Assembly: GCF_036456085.1 (NCBI RefSeq)
Contig: NZ_CP138632.1
Span: forward strand, 372,001-436,000
Direction: 5' to 3'
Source of the DNA: Veillonella parvula
GTDB taxonomy: Bacteria > Bacillota > Negativicutes > Veillonellales > Veillonellaceae
Length of the DNA stretch: 64,000 nt
Positions 18,104 through 27,845 of this stretch are shown in pieces; position 1 is the first letter of the stretch, and each line of letters opens with the position of its first letter. The notes under the pieces were generated by a model, which searched no databases, was not told the origin of the DNA, and saw nothing but the letters and a program-made list of their open reading frames with translations. The position numbers and the translations under genes are program-made.

Positions 18104-19312
18104 ATGGTTAGTGCTCAAGAACAAGTGCGCCAAATTAAACACGGCGTAGCAGATTTAATTAACGAACAAGATCTTGTAAAGAAAATAGAAAAATCCATTA
18201 AGGAAAATAAACCTTTAGTTGTAAAATTGGGTTTGGACCCAACAGCGCCAGATATTCATTTAGGCCATACAGTACCACTTCGTAAACTACGTTTGTTCCA
18301 AGAATTTGGTCATCAAGTCGTAATCGTTATCGGTGGTTTCACTGCTCGTATTGGTGATCCTACTGGTAAAAGCGTTACTCGTCCACCACTTACAAAAGAA
18401 GAAGTATTGAAAAATGCTGAAACATATAAAACTCAAATCTTCAAAGTGTTGGATCCTGAAAAAACTATCGTTCGTGACAACAGTGAATGGCTTGAATCCA
18501 TGAACTTTGCTGATGTACTTCGCTTGGCAAGTTCTTACACTGTAGCGCGTATGATGGAACGTGATGATTTCAATAAACGTTTCAAAGAAGGTCGTGCAAT
18601 CGGTGTTCATGAATTTATGTATCCGTTGATGCAAGGTCATGATTCCGTTGCTTTACATGCTGACGTTGAATTTGGTGGTACAGACCAAACTTTCAACTTG
18701 TTAATGGGTCGTCATTTACAAGAATTAGAAGGTCAAGAACCACAAGTTGTTATCACAATGCCATTGCTTGAAGGCCTTGACGGTGTTCAAAAAATGAGTA
18801 AATCTTTAGGTAACTACATCGGTATTGACGAAGAGCCTAAAGAAATGTACGGTAAAGCAATGTCCATTCCTGATGAATTGATGATGCGCTATTTCATGCT
18901 CGTTACAGATATGCCAATCGAAGAGCAAGAAGATATGGAAAAACGTCTTGAAAGTGGTGAATTACATCCACGTGATGCTAAAATGCAATTAGCTCGTACC
19001 ATCGTTCGTTTGTACCATGGTGAAGAAGCTGCTCTCGAAGCAGAAGAAGAATTCAAACGCGTATTCCAACAACGCGCGTTGCCTACAGATATTCCTGAAT
19101 ACGCTATAGATGCGCCAACAGAACCAATCTTTGTACCACAATTCTGTACAGATGCTGGGTTAACTGCCTCTAATGGCGAAGCACGTCGCTCCATTAAAGC
19201 TGGTGCTTTTAAAGTAAATGGAGAAAAATATACAGAAGAAAACCTTACCCTTGAAGAGGGCATGATCGTTCAAGTAGGTAAACGTAAATTTATAAAAATT
19301 AAATTTAACTAA
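18104..19312 (+). CDS. tyrS: Tyrosine--tRNA ligase
   Basis: Charges tRNA-Tyr. 402 residues; GAGGAGG before the ATG. Class I features: HIGH-type HLGH in [15 protein letters not shown] (near residue 54), the [16 protein letters not shown] loop, tyrosine-recognition residues in the middle, and KMSKS within [11 protein letters not shown] near 230. The C-terminal 65 residues form an S4 RNA-binding domain ([18 protein letters not shown]). The HLGH/KMSKS pattern and length are those of the TyrZ-type bacterial enzyme rather than the shorter TyrS-1. It has its own promoter and terminator. Confidence 0.97.
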   Translation: MVSAQEQVRQIKHGVADLINEQDLVKKIEKSIKENKPLVVKLGLDPTAPDIHLGHTVPLRKLRLFQEFGHQVVIVIGGFTARIGDPTGKSVTRPPLTKEEVLKNAETYKTQIFKVLDPEKTIVRDNSEWLESMNFADVLRLASSYTVARMMERDDFNKRFKEGRAIGVHEFMYPLMQGHDSVALHADVEFGGTDQTFNLLMGRHLQELEGQEPQVVITMPLLEGLDGVQKMSKSLGNYIGIDEEPKEMYGKAMSIPDELMMRYFMLVTDMPIEEQEDMEKRLESGELHPRDAKMQLARTIVRLYHGEEAALEAEEEFKRVFQQRALPTDIPEYAIDAPTEPIFVPQFCTDAGLTASNGEARRSIKAGAFKVNGEKYTEENLTLEEGMIVQVGKRKFIKIKFN

Positions 19313-19317
19313 TATAA

Positions 19318-19354
19318 AACTGTGATGGGGTAGAAACCTCATCACAGTTTTTTT
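19318..19354 (+). terminator. Terminator after tyrS
   Basis: Thirteen-pair stem (AACTGTGATGGGG with one wobble), loop TAGAAA, then seven T. Confidence 0.9.
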
Positions 19355-19527
19355 GTCCATTTTCTTTATAAGATTTTCCTCTATTGTATCTATTAATAGT
19401 AACTCCAAAATTTAGGTACAAGTTAATGTATAATGAATATAACAGATAAATATAAAATACTAACTTGATACATAAAACATTTATACAGATATTATATTAA
19501 TTTTACTATAAAGTAAGAGGACCATAT

Positions 19528-20169
19528 ATGGACAAGAAACTATCTAATTTCCTAGAAAAACGAGAACATACTGTTCTTACAGATATCGATATTATAACTG
19601 CGGCAGTAGCGGTTCCATTATTAGATATCGATGGGGAAGATCATGTAGTCTTTACTGTGCGCAGTAACAAACTCCGCCGTCAGCCTGGTGAAATTAGCTT
19701 TCCTGGTGGCCACTGTGAACCTAATGATAAAAGTGGTGCTCATGCTGCCATGCGTGAGTGCTCTGAAGAACTAGGTATAGATTTAGACAAAATAGAATTA
19801 CTTGGTAATTTAGACTGCTTGGTATCTGCTATAGGGGTAAAACTATATGCCGTAGCCGTACGCCTACATACAAGTGATTTAAAACCAAATCCTGATGAAG
19901 TAGGAGAGGTATTCACCGTTCCATTACAATATCTATTAGAGATGGAGCCAACTGTAGGTCATCTAGATATAGCTACAAGACCATTGAAAGATTTTCCATT
20001 CCATTTATTAGAAGGCTACAACATAGACTGGAAAATTAGACAAAACTACTCCGTTTATTTCTATCCCTATAAACAATACACCATATGGGGACTAACGGGG
20101 CGAGTGCTAAAAAACTTTTTAGATATATATAAGGAGATTTATTTGCATAATAATCCTTATATAAATTGA
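19528..20169 (+). CDS. CoA-type Nudix hydrolase (NudL/YeaB family)
   Basis: 213 residues. The Nudix region shows RSNKLRRQPGEISFPGG (about residues 50-66), the NuCoA signature of coenzyme A pyrophosphatases, followed by a Nudix helix ending RECSEELGI. The box is atypical in the same way as in other CoA pyrophosphatases: the first Gly/Glu positions of the standard G-x5-E are not kept. Such enzymes split CoA or its derivatives into phosphopantetheine and 3',5'-ADP and may clear oxidised CoA. The gap before it (19355-19527) holds only AT-rich sequence with a TATAAT at 19429 lacking a good -35. It is a single-gene unit upstream of ppsA. Confidence 0.8.
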   Translation: MDKKLSNFLEKREHTVLTDIDIITAAVAVPLLDIDGEDHVVFTVRSNKLRRQPGEISFPGGHCEPNDKSGAHAAMRECSEELGIDLDKIELLGNLDCLVSAIGVKLYAVAVRLHTSDLKPNPDEVGEVFTVPLQYLLEMEPTVGHLDIATRPLKDFPFHLLEGYNIDWKIRQNYSVYFYPYKQYTIWGLTGRVLKNFLDIYKEIYLHNNPYIN

Positions 20170-20194
20170 CAGATTACAAATTAAGGTATACTAT
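20166..20194 (+). promoter_or_regulatory. Promoter for ppsA
   Basis: Perfect TTGACA (20166-20171), 17-base spacer, TACTAT (20189-20194); an overlapping TATACT at 20187 gives a 15-base spacer. The 50-base leader has no obvious hairpin. A CcpN-like regulator would be expected to bind here, but I could not recognise a certain operator. Confidence 0.55.
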
Positions 20195-20245
20195 TTATGT
20201 GTAAAAGGTTTAATGTGTTGCACTAATTGACTAGGAGGTTCTCAC

Positions 20246-22627
20246 ATGAATCGCGAAACAGCATACGTACTTTGGTTTGATGAATTACAACGTGAAGATG
20301 TTAATTTAGTTGGTGGTAAGTCTTCTTCCTTAGGGGAATTGACATCCTCCACTAATGTACCTGTACCTTACGGTTTTGCTACAACTGCTCATGGTTATCG
20401 TGAGTTTATGAAAGCAACAGGTTTGGAAGATAAAATCCGCGCTGAACTTGATGCGTTAGATGATGTAGAAAATTCTGCATTATTGCGTGAAGTATGTGCT
20501 AAAATTCGCCGCATGATTTGCGAAGAAGAAATGCCAAAAGAATTGGCAGATGCTATCCGTCATGCTTATGAAGAACTTGGTAAAAAAGTAAACGAAGAAA
20601 ATCCATTCGTAGCAGTTCGTTCTAGTGCAACAGCAGAAGACTTGCCAGACGCAAGCTTTGCAGGCCAACAAGATACATATTTAAATGTACGTGGCGCTGA
20701 CGTTATCATCGAGAAAGTAAAAGAATGCTACGCATCTACTTTCACAGACCGTGCAACATACTACCGTGTAAAACAAGGTTTCGATCATATGACAGTAGCA
20801 TTGAGTGCTGCCGTTCAAATGATGGTATTCTCTAAAGCCGCTGGCGTAATGTTCACTGTTGACCTTGTAACAGGCAACGATAACAACATCCTTATCGAAG
20901 GTTCTTGGGGGCTTGGTGAGTACGTTGTACAAGGTACAGTTACACCAGATAATTTCCATGTAGATAAAGAGAAAATGGAAATTACAGACCGCATGATTAA
21001 TGACAAACATATCCGCTTAGTTCGTAAAGCTGACGGCGATTGCGTTGAAGAAGTTGTTCCAGCAGATGAAGCTAAACAACAAGTTATTACAGATGCCCAA
21101 GTTTTGGAGCTTGCTAAATACGCAAAAGCAATCGAAAAACATTATGGTTGTTACATGGATATGGAGTGGGGCGTAGATGAACGAGACGGTAAAATTTGGA
21201 TTTTACAAGCTCGCCCAGAAACAGTTTGGTCCCGTAAAGAAAAACCAAAAATAACTGAAAAACCTAGCACATTAGATGCAGGTAATCGTGAAATTATTGT
21301 AAAAGGTTTGCCAGCTTCCCCTGGTAATGCAGCCGGTAAAGCTCATGTTATCATCAATCCTGAGGACATTGATGAATTCAAAGAAGGCGAAATCCTTGTC
21401 ACAGCTATGACAGCTCCTGACTGGGTACCAGCAATGAAAAAGGCAAAAGCAATCGTTACTGATGCTGGTGGTATGACTTGTCACGCGTCTATCGTTAGCC
21501 GTGAGCTTGGTATTCCTTGTATCGTAGGTACTAAGAGTCGTAGCCATGAAGCAACAACATCCATTAAAGATGGTCAAATGATTACTGTTGATGCTACAAA
21601 TGGTATCGTATATGATGGCGTATTAGAAGATATCGTTAAAAAGCCAGAAGCACAAGCTACTGCAAGTGTTGCCACTGAATATGTTCCTGTAACAGGCACT
21701 AAGATTTACATGAATTTAGGCAATCCTGATTTAGCTGAAAAACATGGTGTATTACCATGTGATGGTATTGGTCTAATGCGTGAAGAGTTCATTTGGACTA
21801 CTTTCATTCACGAACACCCATTACACCTTATTGAAACTGGTCGCAGTGACTTTGCGGTTAATACATTGGCAGAAGGTATGCGTAAAGTGTGTCAAGCATT
21901 AGCTCCTCGCCAAGTAGTAGTTCGTTTGAGCGACTTCAAATCTAGCGAATACCGTGATCTCAACGGTGGCGACAAATATGAACCACATGAATCCAGTGCA
22001 TTACTTGGCTGGCGTGGTGCAGCTCGCTACTATGATCCAAAATATACACCTGCTTTCAAATTAGAATTAGAAGCAATCAAAAAAGTACGTAACGAATTTG
22101 GTTTCAAAAACTTACAAGTTATGATTCCATTCTGCCGTACTGTAGAGGAAGCTGAACTTGTTACTAACTTAATGGCTCAAGAAGGCCTTGTACGCGGTAA
22201 AGATTTCAAAATCTGGCTTATGGCTGAAATTCCAGCAAATATTATCTTAGCTGATCAATTCAATAAATATGTAGATGGTTATTCCATCGGTTCTAACGAT
22301 TTGACTATGCTCGTTCTTGGCTGTGACCGTGATAATGAAACAGTTCAACATATCTATGATGAACGGAATCTAGCAGTTCGCAGAGCGATTCGCCATCTCA
22401 TCGAAGTGGCTCACAAAGATGGTAAAACTGTATCCATCTGTGGCCAAGCGCCAAGTGTGTATCCTGAACTTTGCGAATTCCTCGTGAAGAGTGGTATCGA
22501 CTCTATTTCTGTTAATCCAGATGCGGTTGTGAACACTAAGAAAATGGTGGCTCAAATCGAACAACGAATTATGCTCGATGCTATGACTGGTCGTGGTCGT
22601 CAAGAAACTGATGACTTAACTTGGTAA
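20246..22627 (+). CDS. ppsA: Phosphoenolpyruvate synthase
   Basis: Makes phosphoenolpyruvate from pyruvate, ATP and water; the entry step of gluconeogenesis from lactate or pyruvate. 793 residues, usual length; AGGAGG before the ATG. N-terminal ATP-grasp domain with VGGKSSSLGEL (near residue 22) and RSSATAEDLPDASFAGQQ; the phosphohistidine domain has the catalytic His in DAGGMTCHASIVSRELGIP (near residue 413); the C-terminal PEP/pyruvate barrel has GSNDLTMLVLG and the catalytic Cys in VSICGQAPS. Followed by a terminator, then two genes for its likely transcriptional and post-translational regulators. The conserved Thr just upstream of the catalytic His (GGMTCHAS) is the expected site of PpsR action. 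Confidence 0.97.
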   Translation: MNRETAYVLWFDELQREDVNLVGGKSSSLGELTSSTNVPVPYGFATTAHGYREFMKATGLEDKIRAELDALDDVENSALLREVCAKIRRMICEEEMPKELADAIRHAYEELGKKVNEENPFVAVRSSATAEDLPDASFAGQQDTYLNVRGADVIIEKVKECYASTFTDRATYYRVKQGFDHMTVALSAAVQMMVFSKAAGVMFTVDLVTGNDNNILIEGSWGLGEYVVQGTVTPDNFHVDKEKMEITDRMINDKHIRLVRKADGDCVEEVVPADEAKQQVITDAQVLELAKYAKAIEKHYGCYMDMEWGVDERDGKIWILQARPETVWSRKEKPKITEKPSTLDAGNREIIVKGLPASPGNAAGKAHVIINPEDIDEFKEGEILVTAMTAPDWVPAMKKAKAIVTDAGGMTCHASIVSRELGIPCIVGTKSRSHEATTSIKDGQMITVDATNGIVYDGVLEDIVKKPEAQATASVATEYVPVTGTKIYMNLGNPDLAEKHGVLPCDGIGLMREEFIWTTFIHEHPLHLIETGRSDFAVNTLAEGMRKVCQALAPRQVVVRLSDFKSSEYRDLNGGDKYEPHESSALLGWRGAARYYDPKYTPAFKLELEAIKKVRNEFGFKNLQVMIPFCRTVEEAELVTNLMAQEGLVRGKDFKIWLMAEIPANIILADQFNKYVDGYSIGSNDLTMLVLGCDRDNETVQHIYDERNLAVRRAIRHLIEVAHKDGKTVSICGQAPSVYPELCEFLVKSGIDSISVNPDAVVNTKKMVAQIEQRIMLDAMTGRGRQETDDLTW

Positions 22628-22643
22628 TCATATAGTGGTATTG

Positions 22644-22673
22644 AAAGAGGAGGCCCGTTGGTCTCCTCTTTTT
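22644..22673 (+). terminator. Terminator after ppsA
   Basis: AAAGAGGAGGCC-CGTT-GGTCTCCTCTTT stem, one G-T pair, followed by T-tract. Confidence 0.9.
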
Positions 22674-22725
22674 CTGAATGGTAACTTAGGATATAATACA
22701 AACAGAGATGAAAGGGGGTTACCGT

Positions 22726-23355
22726 GTGAAACTGTCGAAACGACAAGAACAAATTGCTCAAATCGTTCGTGAAGAAGGGCCTGTAACGGGCAGTGCTATT
22801 GCTGAACATTTAGAGGTTACTAGATCTGCATTGCGTTCAGATTTATCGGTGTTAACTATGCTAGGTGTTTTAGATGCGCGTCCGAATGTAGGTTACTACT
22901 ATGTGGGACTTTCAAAAGAAACACAAACGGCGGAGCGATTAAAATCATTTCTGGTAAGTGATGTATTATCTCAAGCCGTCGTGGTCAATGGGGATACAAG
23001 TTTGTATGATACGATTGTTACTATATTTACTGAAGATGTAGGGACTATTCTAGTGTGTGATGATTCCTATTTAGTAGGTGTAGTATCTCGTAAGGACTTG
23101 TTGCGTGCCTCTATGGGGCAAACAGATTCGCACACAATGCCTATATCTATGATTATGACCCCTGTGAGCAAGGTTATAACTGTGGAGCCTACTGATACAT
23201 TAGTAGAGGCTGCACAGAAGATGATAGATTATGAAGTGGATTGTTTACCTGTTGTCGTTCGCGAGGATGTGGAAAACAAGAAACGTCTAAAGGTTGTAGG
23301 CCGTGTATCTAAAACGACGGTAGCGAAAGTATTTTTAGAATGTAGCATACATTGA
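22726..23355 (+). CDS. CcpN-like transcriptional regulator (HTH + two CBS domains)
   Basis: GTG 22726 (MKLSKRQEQ) is preferred to ATG 22708 because AAAGGGGGT sits 6-7 bases upstream and the N-terminus then matches CcpN. 209 residues. A winged-helix domain (about 1-60, with GPVTGSAIAEHLEVTRSALRSDLSVL) is followed by two CBS domains (about 75-130 and 140-205, each with a V(V/I)SRKDLLRA- or VGRVSKT-type end) that in CcpN bind adenine nucleotides. In Bacillus, CcpN represses gluconeogenic genes and is encoded beside yqfL, the ppsR homologue; the same adjacency is seen here. It probably represses ppsA and related genes when glycolytic carbon is present, an inference from family and context. TATAAT at 22692 is its likely -10. 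Confidence 0.88.
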   Translation: MKLSKRQEQIAQIVREEGPVTGSAIAEHLEVTRSALRSDLSVLTMLGVLDARPNVGYYYVGLSKETQTAERLKSFLVSDVLSQAVVVNGDTSLYDTIVTIFTEDVGTILVCDDSYLVGVVSRKDLLRASMGQTDSHTMPISMIMTPVSKVITVEPTDTLVEAAQKMIDYEVDCLPVVVREDVENKKRLKVVGRVSKTTVAKVFLECSIH

Positions 23356-23365
23356 GGTTGATAGA

Positions 23366-24187
23366 ATGGCAGAAAAAATTATTTATGCAATATCGGACTC
23401 CCTTGGGGAGACCGCAGAGGCTGTAGCAAGAGCTACGGCGAGTCAATATGATAAGGAACAAATTGAAATTGTTCGTATTCCTTATATTGATAGTGAAAGC
23501 CAAATTGATGAAGTTATAGCAGATGCAAAACGTGGTAATCATGTTATTTGTCATACCATCGTATCTGAGACTTTACGTAAATATCTTCATGAAAAAGTGG
23601 CGGAATACAATATTCCTGCTGTCGATATTATGGGCCCAGTTCTCGATGCTGTAGGTACTGTTGCATCCACAAAGCCTCGTATGACAGCTGGTATGGTTCA
23701 TAAGCTTGACCAAGAATACTTCAAAAAGGTAGAAGCCATTGAATTTGCCGTAAAATATGACGATGGTAAAAATCCATCTGGCTTTGAAAAGGCCGATGTA
23801 GTTATTATTGGTGTATCTAGAACAAGTAAGACACCATTGTCTATGTTCTTGGCCTACAAAAAGATTAAAGCTGCCAATTTGCCATTAGTACCTGAGGTAC
23901 CATTACCAGAGGAATTATTTAAAATTCCAGCAAAGAAAATCGTGGGCCTTATTATTGACCCATTCAAATTAAATAATATTCGTAGTGAACGTTTGCGTGC
24001 TATCGGTCTTGAAGACGAAGCAAACTACGCATCTATTGAGCGTATTCAATCTGAATTAGAATATGCAAAAGCTATTATGCGTCGTTTACATTGCCAAGTG
24101 CTAGATGTTTCTAATAAATCTATCGAAGAAACAGCATCTCTAGTTATGCAATTGATCGATAAAAACCGTGCATCGGAGGGTAAATGA
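23366..24187 (+). CDS. ppsR: Pyruvate, water dikinase regulatory protein
   Basis: Bifunctional Ser/Thr kinase and pyrophosphorylase that inactivates PEP synthase (or PPDK) by ADP-dependent phosphorylation of the active-site Thr, and reactivates it with phosphate. 273 residues, normal length. The N-terminus (IIYAISDSLGETAEAV) and the ADP-binding P-loop GVSRTSKTP (near residue 150) are the family hallmarks. It sits 10 bases behind the CcpN-like gene and within 750 bases of ppsA, so its target is almost certainly that PEP synthase. Ends overlapping the start of the next gene by 4 bases. Confidence 0.93.
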   Translation: MAEKIIYAISDSLGETAEAVARATASQYDKEQIEIVRIPYIDSESQIDEVIADAKRGNHVICHTIVSETLRKYLHEKVAEYNIPAVDIMGPVLDAVGTVASTKPRMTAGMVHKLDQEYFKKVEAIEFAVKYDDGKNPSGFEKADVVIIGVSRTSKTPLSMFLAYKKIKAANLPLVPEVPLPEELFKIPAKKIVGLIIDPFKLNNIRSERLRAIGLEDEANYASIERIQSELEYAKAIMRRLHCQVLDVSNKSIEETASLVMQLIDKNRASEGK

Positions 24188-25173
24188 ATATACGGGAACA
24201 AATAGAGGAGAGGGAGGTTTTACTCCTCTCTCCCTATGCAGCTAAAAGCCGTGATGCCATCCGTGATTTAGAGGAAGCACCCGATCCACTTAGAACTGCC
24301 TTTCAACGTGATCGGGACCGCATTATTCACAGTAAATGTTTTAGGCGGTTAAAGCATAAGACACAAGTTTATATTGCGCCAGGTGACCATTATCGGACGC
24401 GTATGACCCATACCCTTGAGGTAGGACAAATAGGTCGTACAGTGGCTCGTGCGTTGCGACTCAATGAAGATTTAGTAGAAGCTATCGCTATGGGTCATGA
24501 TGTGGGACATACCCCATTTGGTCATGTAGGTGAATATGCGTTACGTGATATGGTTGGTCACTTTAATCATAATGAACAAAGTTTGCGTATGGTTGAGGTT
24601 TTAGAAAAGCATGGTGACCATCAAGGTCTTAATTTAACAACTGCTGTACGTGATGGCATCGTAGGTCATACAGGGGCTACAATTCCTGTGACCTTAGAAG
24701 GTCAAATTATTCGTATTGTAGACCGTATTGCGTATTTGTGCCATGATTTTGATGATGCACAGCGAGCAGGTATGTTGACGGCAGAGGCGTTGCCTTTTGA
24801 AGTGCGCGAACATTTTGGTATGACTCCATCCAGTATGATTACTGCAATGGTAGAGGATATGGTACGCGAATCCTTGGATAAGCCAGCTATATCTATGTCT
24901 GCTGATGTGGAAATGACGATGAATCTATTCCGTCAATTTATGTTTAAACATGTATATTTGGCACCAGCTTTAATTCCAGATCGCAAAAAGGCATCCCATG
25001 TGGTGAAAAATCTATTTACTCACTTCATGGAACACCCTAATGATATGGAAGGCTGTGAAACAGGTAAAGCGTTTTACTCTACACGTGATGTAGTTGATTA
25101 TGTAGCAGGCTTAACAGATCAATATGCTATTAAGTTATTTAAGCAATATTATATTCCCAATATTACATTATAA
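24184..25173 (+). CDS. dGTP triphosphohydrolase-like HD protein
   Basis: 329 residues, the length of the short Dgt-like group (about 330-380) rather than E. coli Dgt (505). The HD metal site is complete: His in YRTRMTHTLEV (near residue 80), the HD pair in IAMGHDVGHTPFGHVGE (near 110), and later Asp in DRIAYLCHDFDDA. The family hydrolyses dNTPs to the nucleoside and triphosphate and helps set dNTP pools; in Firmicutes it often precedes dnaG-rpoD, but here rpmB on the other strand follows. ATG overlaps the ppsR stop by 4 bases, with GGAGGG just upstream, so it is translationally coupled to ppsR. Confidence 0.88.
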   Translation: MNIREQIEEREVLLLSPYAAKSRDAIRDLEEAPDPLRTAFQRDRDRIIHSKCFRRLKHKTQVYIAPGDHYRTRMTHTLEVGQIGRTVARALRLNEDLVEAIAMGHDVGHTPFGHVGEYALRDMVGHFNHNEQSLRMVEVLEKHGDHQGLNLTTAVRDGIVGHTGATIPVTLEGQIIRIVDRIAYLCHDFDDAQRAGMLTAEALPFEVREHFGMTPSSMITAMVEDMVRESLDKPAISMSADVEMTMNLFRQFMFKHVYLAPALIPDRKKASHVVKNLFTHFMEHPNDMEGCETGKAFYSTRDVVDYVAGLTDQYAIKLFKQYYIPNITL

Positions 25174-25178
25174 ATAAC

Positions 25179-25219
25179 AAAAAAAGCAGTTAGTTCATTT
25201 TGAACTAACTGCTTTTTTT
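25179..25219. terminator. Bidirectional terminator between dgt-like gene and rpmB
   Basis: Nineteen-pair perfect stem (seven A, GCAGTTAGTTCA, loop TTT, complement, seven T). The A/T tracts on both sides make it work for both converging genes. Confidence 0.92.
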
Positions 25220-25258
25220 GGGGCTCTAGAACCCCAAAGAGTACATGTACTTTTTATT

Positions 25259-25447
25259 TTACGCGCGTGTAACTTTATTAGAACGAAGGCAGCGAGTGCA
25301 TACGTTTACTTTTTTTGTAGCACCGTCTACAACCGCCCGTACTCTTTGAATGTTCGGTTTCCAAGTTTTTCTTGTGCGAATGTGAGAATGACTCACGTTC
25401 ATACCGCTAGATGTGGATTTACCACATACTTCGCAAAGGTTTGCCAT
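25259..25447 (-). CDS. rpmB: 50S ribosomal protein L28
   Basis: Small basic protein of the large ribosomal subunit, 62 residues. Start at 25447 (MANLCEVCGKS) follows GGAGGTGG by 5 bases; an upstream in-frame ATG at 25483 would add unlikely residues. It is the zinc-binding form, with CxxC pairs LCEVC (near residue 5) and VCTRC (near 50). It stands alone on the - strand, with a probable promoter at 25488-25516 and a shared terminator. Confidence 0.97.
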   Translation of the reverse strand: MANLCEVCGKSTSSGMNVSHSHIRTRKTWKPNIQRVRAVVDGATKKVNVCTRCLRSNKVTRA

Positions 25448-25487
25448 AGTTTCCACCTCCAAGCTTAATCTATAACATAACAAAAGT

Positions 25488-25516
25488 ATATTATCATAAA
25501 GAATAGCTTAAAGCAA
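25488..25516 (-). promoter_or_regulatory. Probable promoter for rpmB
   Basis: On the - strand TTGCTT (25516-25511), 17-base spacer, TAATAT (25493-25488), about 40 bases before the start codon. Confidence 0.5.
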
Positions 25517-25670
25517 GTATTTTTGTCGTACATATTGCTCTTTTTATGAAATATACTACAATATAAGGTATACTATATATCATATTCTAAGATATAAATG
25601 GACTTTTACACAAGGATATACAAAAATTGGATATATCTCATGTGTTTATCGTATATTTAAAGGAGTTCTT

Positions 25671-27713
25671 ATGGATGAACGATTGACGACTATAAAGGGA
25701 ATTGGTCCTGGTCGTGAGAAACAATTGCATAAATTGGGAATTACCAATGTTACATCCTTATTGACTTACTTTCCCAGAACCTATGAAGACCGGCGTACGA
25801 TTTATAGAATTGGTGATTTAAAATCAGGTATGACAGGTGGTGTGGTAGGTACTGTTATTGCTGTACAAGAGAAACGACCTCGCCCTCGATTGTCTATTTT
25901 AGAGGTAGTCATTGCAGATGGCACAGGACCTTTGAAGATTGTTTTGTTCAATCAAGGGTATAAAAAGAACTTTTACAAAAAAGGACAGTGTATATATGCA
26001 TATGGTAAGGCTGAGTTTCAATATGGTTCCATGCAAATGAATACACCGCAAATGGAAAATTTAGGAGATGGTGGTGAACCAGATCGAGGTATTGTTCCTA
26101 TTTATGCGCTTGCTGATGGGGTATCTCAGTTTGTGGTTCGTTCAACTGTACGCAATTGGTTCGCAGCTAACCATGAATTACCAGAGATTTTACCTGTGGA
26201 GGTTCGTGAAGATCATCATTATATGAGTCGCTATGATGCTTTTAAGATGATGCATTTCCCAGACTCCTCAGAGCTCTATGAAAAGGCTCGTTATCAATTG
26301 GCCTATGAAGAGTTGTTCGTCATGCAAGCTGGCCTAGCTTTGTTGCGAAATAAAGAACAATGCCATAGAGGGCCTAAAATGGGACCAAATGGGGAACTAA
26401 TGGCTCAGTGTATAGAGAATTTACCGTTTTCCTTAACAGGTGATCAACAACGAGCGTTAGAGGATATTCGTATTGATATGGAAGATGAACGACCTATGCA
26501 ACGTTTGTTGCAAGGAGATGTAGGCTCTGGTAAAACTATTGTGGCTACCTTGAGTTTATTAAAAGCCATTGAAAATGGGTATCAGGGGGCATTGATGGCC
26601 CCTACGGAGATTCTAGCGGCTCAACATTACGAAGGGATACGAACTGTATGTGCTAATTTAGGTATTACTATAGAACTATTAACTGGCTCCTCTACGAAAA
26701 AAGAGAAAGAATGCATCTATGAGGGCTTAGCAGATGGCAGAATCCAAATGATCATTGGAACGCATGCTCTTATCCAAGAGGGGGTTAATTTCCATAATTT
26801 AGGCCTTGTTATCATTGATGAGCAACATCGCTTTGGTGTAGATCAACGGGCGAGATTGCAACAGAAGGGAACATATCCTCATGTACTTATCATGACGGCT
26901 ACACCAATCCCTCGTACCATGACATTATCCGTATATGGAGATTTAGCAGTATCTTTAATTAAAGAAATGCCACCAGGGCGAAAACCTGTTAAAACATATG
27001 CTGTAGATAGTTCTTATAAAGAGAGATTACGCACTTTCTTTGGTAAGGAAATGGCGGAAGGGCGTCAGGTCTATGTGGTGTGCCCTCTTGTAGAAGAATC
27101 CGAAAAATTAGACTTGCAAGCCGCTGAGGAATTGTATCTAGAATTAAAAGAGTACTTTTATAAGGCCTATGAAGTGGGCCTCGTTCACGGTCGTATGAAA
27201 CCGAGTGAAAAAGATGAAGTGATGAATGCCTTCCATAGGGGTGAAATTTTATTACTTGTTTCTACAACAGTTATCGAAGTGGGGGTTAATGTGCCAAATG
27301 CGACCATTATGTGCGTTGAAGGGGCAGAACGATTTGGTCTGTCTCAGCTACATCAGCTGCGGGGCCGTGTAGGTCGTGGCGCTCATCAGTCCTATTGTAT
27401 TCTTGTTAGTGATTCTAAAAATGATGTAAGTCAAGAGCGTTTAAAGTTGATGGAACAAATCCAGGATGGATTTGAGCTTGCAGAGCAAGATTTATTGCTT
27501 CGCGGTTCAGGTCAATTGTTTGGATTAGCTCAATCAGGACTACCTGATTTGCGTGTTGCTAATATTATCAAAGATATTGAAATTTTAGTAGAGGCTCGTA
27601 AAGATGTACTAGATTTTGCAAATCAATTCGGAATAGAAAAATTAGAATCTATCATGAAAGAAGAATTAGAAAAAAGATTTGGTGAAAAATTTCTAAGAAT
27701 ATTGTATAATTAA
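25671..27713 (+). CDS. recG: ATP-dependent DNA helicase RecG
   Basis: Remodels stalled replication forks and Holliday junctions. 680 residues, normal length; AAAGGAG before the ATG. N-terminal wedge/OB domain (about 1-160, with the helix-hairpin-helix-like IKGIGPGREKQLHKLGI at the start), then two helicase domains: Walker A LLQGDVGSGKT near 280, DEQH box near 385, TATPIPRT near 410, and motif VI with QLRGRVGRG near 565. C-terminal RecG-specific hook (GSGQLFGLAQSGLPDLRVAN). Intact. A 60-residue-scale gap separates it from the tautomerase gene, which has its own promoter. Confidence 0.97.
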   Translation: MDERLTTIKGIGPGREKQLHKLGITNVTSLLTYFPRTYEDRRTIYRIGDLKSGMTGGVVGTVIAVQEKRPRPRLSILEVVIADGTGPLKIVLFNQGYKKNFYKKGQCIYAYGKAEFQYGSMQMNTPQMENLGDGGEPDRGIVPIYALADGVSQFVVRSTVRNWFAANHELPEILPVEVREDHHYMSRYDAFKMMHFPDSSELYEKARYQLAYEELFVMQAGLALLRNKEQCHRGPKMGPNGELMAQCIENLPFSLTGDQQRALEDIRIDMEDERPMQRLLQGDVGSGKTIVATLSLLKAIENGYQGALMAPTEILAAQHYEGIRTVCANLGITIELLTGSSTKKEKECIYEGLADGRIQMIIGTHALIQEGVNFHNLGLVIIDEQHRFGVDQRARLQQKGTYPHVLIMTATPIPRTMTLSVYGDLAVSLIKEMPPGRKPVKTYAVDSSYKERLRTFFGKEMAEGRQVYVVCPLVEESEKLDLQAAEELYLELKEYFYKAYEVGLVHGRMKPSEKDEVMNAFHRGEILLLVSTTVIEVGVNVPNATIMCVEGAERFGLSQLHQLRGRVGRGAHQSYCILVSDSKNDVSQERLKLMEQIQDGFELAEQDLLLRGSGQLFGLAQSGLPDLRVANIIKDIEILVEARKDVLDFANQFGIEKLESIMKEELEKRFGEKFLRILYN

Positions 27714-27773
27714 GAGGTAGGATTAATAAGTATATAAGCATCGATAATATTAGATTTTATCTGGCTTTTTTCC

Positions 27774-27802
27774 TTGTTTATATGTCCTTCATACCGTATA
27801 AT
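27774..27802 (+). promoter_or_regulatory. Promoter for the tautomerase gene
   Basis: TTGTTT (27774-27779), 17-base spacer, TATAAT (27797-27802), 43 bases before the ATG. Confidence 0.65.
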
Positions 27803-27845
27803 AGAACAAACAATTTATTTCATTTTTTCATCTATGGAGGTTAAT

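Noticed and set aside
25220-25255. GGGG-TCTAGA-CCCC and AGTACATGTACT palindromes next to rpmB
   Set aside because: They lie in the 3' region of converging genes already served by a bidirectional terminator; neither has a T-tract suited to a further terminator, and no operator role is likely.
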